Shown piece after piece: positions 61,987 to 64,000 of a stretch of DNA of 64,000 nucleotides. Positions within the stretch are counted from its first letter, which is position 1. Every line of letters starts with the position of its first letter. The stretch comes from Thioalkalivibrio sulfidiphilus HL-EbGr7 (lineage in GTDB: Bacteria > Pseudomonadota > Gammaproteobacteria > Ectothiorhodospirales > Ectothiorhodospiraceae). The translations under genes and the position numbers were made by a program. The stretch covers positions 186,001-250,000 of the forward strand of contig NC_011901.1 in the NCBI RefSeq assembly GCF_000021985.1, written 5' to 3'. The notes below the pieces were generated by a model. It worked only from the letters and a program-made list of their open reading frames with translations, had not been told where the DNA came from and did no database searches.

Positions 61987-63483
61987 ATGAAGCAAGCGCG
62001 CAAGACCCTGGGCATCATCGCGTTGACGTTGATCTGCCTGGCCGTCTCCACCGTTCACGCCACCCCCACGGACCGCATCATCATCAAGGTGAGCGAGACC
62101 ATGCGTCCGGCCGTGCTGGCCGACGGCGCGCTGGCACCCCGCGCCCGGGAGCGGGTCTCGTCTCTGTCCGCCGCCGTGGGCCACGAGGTGGTCTACCTGC
62201 GCGCCATGTCCGGCGGTGCCGACGTGGTGCGGTTGCCTCGTGCCATGCCCCTGGAACAGGTGCAGGCCATGGCCGAGGCCATGGCGCGGCTGCCGGGGGT
62301 AGAGTATGCGGAGCCGGATGCACGAGTGTTTCCAATGGAAGTACTCAATGATCCCCTGTTCGGGCAACAGTGGCACCTGCAGCCGGTGCGCACGACCCCC
62401 CCGCTCAACTATGGAATTGATGCTCCAGCCGCATGGTCCATCACTACTGGCGAGGCGGTGGTCGTGGCAATAGTGGACACCGGTATCTTATTTGCTCATG
62501 AAGATCTTGAAGGAAAGGTGCTTGAAGCTGGTTACGATTTCATCAGTGCAGACCCAGATGGAGAGTATTTTACGGCTAATGATGGTGATGGTCGCGATCC
62601 TGATCCCAGTGATCCAGGTGATTGGGTGACAGAGGAGGAGGCTGAAGAGCGGGAATGCCGTGTAAGTCACAGCTCATGGCATGGCACTCACATGGCAGGG
62701 ATTGTTGCTGCTTCGACTAGTAATGGCAAAGGGATAGCTGGTGTCAGTTGGGGAGCAATGATTCTCCCAATCAGGGCGCTTGGGAAATGTGACGGCTACA
62801 GTTCTGATGTTATCGATGCTATGCGTTGGGCTGCTGGATTGCCTGTAGCGGGTGTCCCAAACAATCATGATGCAGCCAAAATAATTAACATGAGTCTGGG
62901 CGCTAACCAGTCTTGCACGGGTGCCTGGCTTGATGCGGTGAATGCTGTTCATGAGAAAGGTTCCTTGATTGTTGCTGCCGCTGGAAACGGCGGTGTTTCA
63001 ATGTCGAGTAGCAGGAACCATGTTGTACCAGGGGTTTGTCCTGGAGTCTTGACCGTTGCAGCCACTAACAAAGCTGGGGATCGCGCGTCGTTCAGCAACT
63101 ATGGTCCACAGATTGATTTGGGAGCGCCAGGCATCTGGGTCCTATCAACCTCGGATCAGGGAACAACCAGCCCACTCGATGACAGCCACTATGAGAACAA
63201 GTCAGGAACTAGTGTCTCAGCGCCGCAGGTTGCAGGTGTGGCGGCACTCCTGCTCAGCTACGACGATTCGCTGGATCGTCAAGATTTAATCTACTTGTTG
63301 ACATCCAATGTCACTCCATACCCTGAAGATAGCCTGTGCGCGGCAGGCGGCGGTTGCGGTAGTGGAGTGCTCAACGCGGGTTTGGCACTGATGGCGGTGA
63401 CAGAGTTCGATGGTCGTCCCCCGCCGCCCCGACCAGCGTCATCTGGTGGGGGGGGGGAGGGGCAATATCGATCTGGGCTATAA
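61987..63483 (+). CDS. Secreted S8 (subtilisin-like) serine protease, GlyGly-CTERM tail out of frame
   Basis: ATG 61987 gives 498 residues. A signal peptide (LGIIALTLICLAVSTVHA) is followed by an I9-like propeptide (about 25-115) and the S8 catalytic domain with Asp in VAIVDTGILFAHEDL, His in SSWHGTHMAG, Asn in AAAGNGG and Ser in GTSVSAPQVAGV. The frame ends SSGGGGEGQYRSGL just after a run of ten G (63448-63457). One more G would instead give six Gly, the hydrophobic AISIWAITLIFFYAYLCIW, then NNRRQ, a GlyGly-CTERM sorting signal ending at 63566. From about 62330 to 63400 the DNA is clearly less GC-rich than its surroundings. Confidence 0.9.
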   Translation: MKQARKTLGIIALTLICLAVSTVHATPTDRIIIKVSETMRPAVLADGALAPRARERVSSLSAAVGHEVVYLRAMSGGADVVRLPRAMPLEQVQAMAEAMARLPGVEYAEPDARVFPMEVLNDPLFGQQWHLQPVRTTPPLNYGIDAPAAWSITTGEAVVVAIVDTGILFAHEDLEGKVLEAGYDFISADPDGEYFTANDGDGRDPDPSDPGDWVTEEEAEERECRVSHSSWHGTHMAGIVAASTSNGKGIAGVSWGAMILPIRALGKCDGYSSDVIDAMRWAAGLPVAGVPNNHDAAKIINMSLGANQSCTGAWLDAVNAVHEKGSLIVAAAGNGGVSMSSSRNHVVPGVCPGVLTVAATNKAGDRASFSNYGPQIDLGAPGIWVLSTSDQGTTSPLDDSHYENKSGTSVSAPQVAGVAALLLSYDDSLDRQDLIYLLTSNVTPYPEDSLCAAGGGCGSGVLNAGLALMAVTEFDGRPPPPRPASSGGGGEGQYRSGL

Positions 63484-63496
63484 CGCTGATCTTTTT

Positions 63497-64000
63497 TTAT
63501 GCATATCTATGCATCTGGAATAACAGAAGACAAGCACTACACACAGCCCCCGCGAGCGCCCCGTAAAGATGCGCATCCACGATCACCGCGCCGCCGATCA
63601 GTTGTGCGGTGCCGGGGTCCTGGCCGGCGAACTGCTCCCAGGCGAGCTTGGCGATCAGACCCAGCAGTAGCAGACCCAGGCTGGGCTGGCGCTTCAGGCC
63701 GGCCAGGGCGCCGGCCGCGATCAGGCCGTGCAGGATGCCGGACAGGCCCACGTACCAGCCCACCGTGGGTGAGAAGGCCAGCAGTCCCAGATTTACACCC
63801 ACCGCACAGACCAACACCGTCATCCACCATTGCCAGAGCGGCAGTTGTCGGGCGAGGATGAGCCAGATGATGGCCAGACCGGCCAGGTTCATGGCCAGGT
63901 GGGCCCAGCCCAGGTGCATGAGCTGGCCGGTGACCAGGCGCCAGGGCTGTGCCAGCCATAGCCCCCGTTCCAGACGCAAGGCCTCCAGGCCGCCGAAGGC
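63497..64000 (-). CDS. Rhombosortase, 5' end outside window
   Basis: The frame is open to the right edge (AFGGLEALRLERGLW...), so the start lies outside and about 167 residues are visible. It is a small rhomboid-family intramembrane serine protease: GQLMHLGWAHLAMNLAGL, the catalytic Ser in VGLSGILHGL and the catalytic His in VDAHLYGALAGA. Rhombosortases cleave GlyGly-CTERM tails of type II-secreted proteins. The gene converges on the S8 protease; the in-frame version of that protease would overlap it by 70 bases. Confidence 0.9.
   Translation of the reverse strand, partial: AFGGLEALRLERGLWLAQPWRLVTGQLMHLGWAHLAMNLAGLAIIWLILARQLPLWQWWMTVLVCAVGVNLGLLAFSPTVGWYVGLSGILHGLIAAGALAGLKRQPSLGLLLLGLIAKLAWEQFAGQDPGTAQLIGGAVIVDAHLYGALAGAVCSACLLLFQMHRYA

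Noticed and set aside
61987-63483. Calling the S8 protease a pseudogene
   Set aside because: The catalytic domain and all active-site residues are intact; only the C-terminal sorting tail is out of frame, so the enzyme can still be active.

Overview
The window is one continuous stretch of GC-rich (roughly 65-68 percent by eye) gammaproteobacterial chromosome. Synteny and protein style (smg-dprA-lysM/def-fmt-rsmB-ntrYX-trkAH, hisBHAFIE-tatABC, gspCDEF, sucrose synthase, heptamer hairpin repeats) point to a halophilic or haloalkaliphilic member of the Ectothiorhodospiraceae, such as Thioalkalivibrio. This assignment is inference from gene content; no rRNA or tRNA gene is present to confirm it.

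Layout. 1-2.8 kb: end of a GGDEF-EAL protein, a cold-shock gene and a PfkB kinase. 2.9-10.6 kb, minus strand: stress genes prkA-yeaH-spoVR and a sucrose synthase. 10.7-19.8 kb, plus strand: a tightly coupled set consisting of a MarR regulator, an FN3 membrane protein, an N-carbamoyl amidohydrolase, a cysteine hydrolase, a sodium symporter, a 40-residue membrane peptide, an aspartate-carbamoyltransferase-like enzyme lacking an aspartate-binding Arg, an asparagine-synthase-like amidotransferase and an MscS channel. I propose that this set makes, imports and recycles a carbamoylated amide osmolyte, such as the N-alpha-carbamoyl-L-glutamine 1-amide reported from Ectothiorhodospira. 20-31 kb: small genes (a haem-oxidase-like membrane protein, dodecin, an orphan ParA), tsaC-topA-smg-dprA on the minus strand, and def, fmt and rsmB on the plus strand. 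31-38 kb: DUF4390, the ntrYX two-component system and trkAH potassium uptake. 38.5-46 kb: a methyltransferase, a TPR protein, two convergent lipid A acyltransferase genes, ttcA, a putative Csr/Rsm sponge RNA preceded by a GacA-type box, a proline iminopeptidase, dtd, and amtB with a clear sigma-54 promoter. 46-54.6 kb: an FNR-type regulator, the his genes, tatABC and gpmI. 55-64 kb: an FHA protein, the type II secretion genes gspCDEF, an inhibitor-like lipoprotein, an S8 protease whose GlyGly-CTERM sorting tail is out of frame at a ten-G run, and the converging rhombosortase gene.

The intergenic spaces are full of long imperfect hairpins built from 7-9-base tandem motifs in several sequence families. 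Several supply or abut the stop codon of the preceding gene. Two 260-bp copies of a TA-flanked element with 20-bp terminal inverted repeats look like a MITE.

The parts fit a salt- and nitrogen-responsive cell: potassium uptake (Trk), organic osmolytes (sucrose and the proposed carbamoyl-amide), pressure release (MscS), nitrogen sensing (NtrYX, sigma-54 amtB) and a secretion line whose own substrate and C-terminal processing enzyme are encoded beside it.
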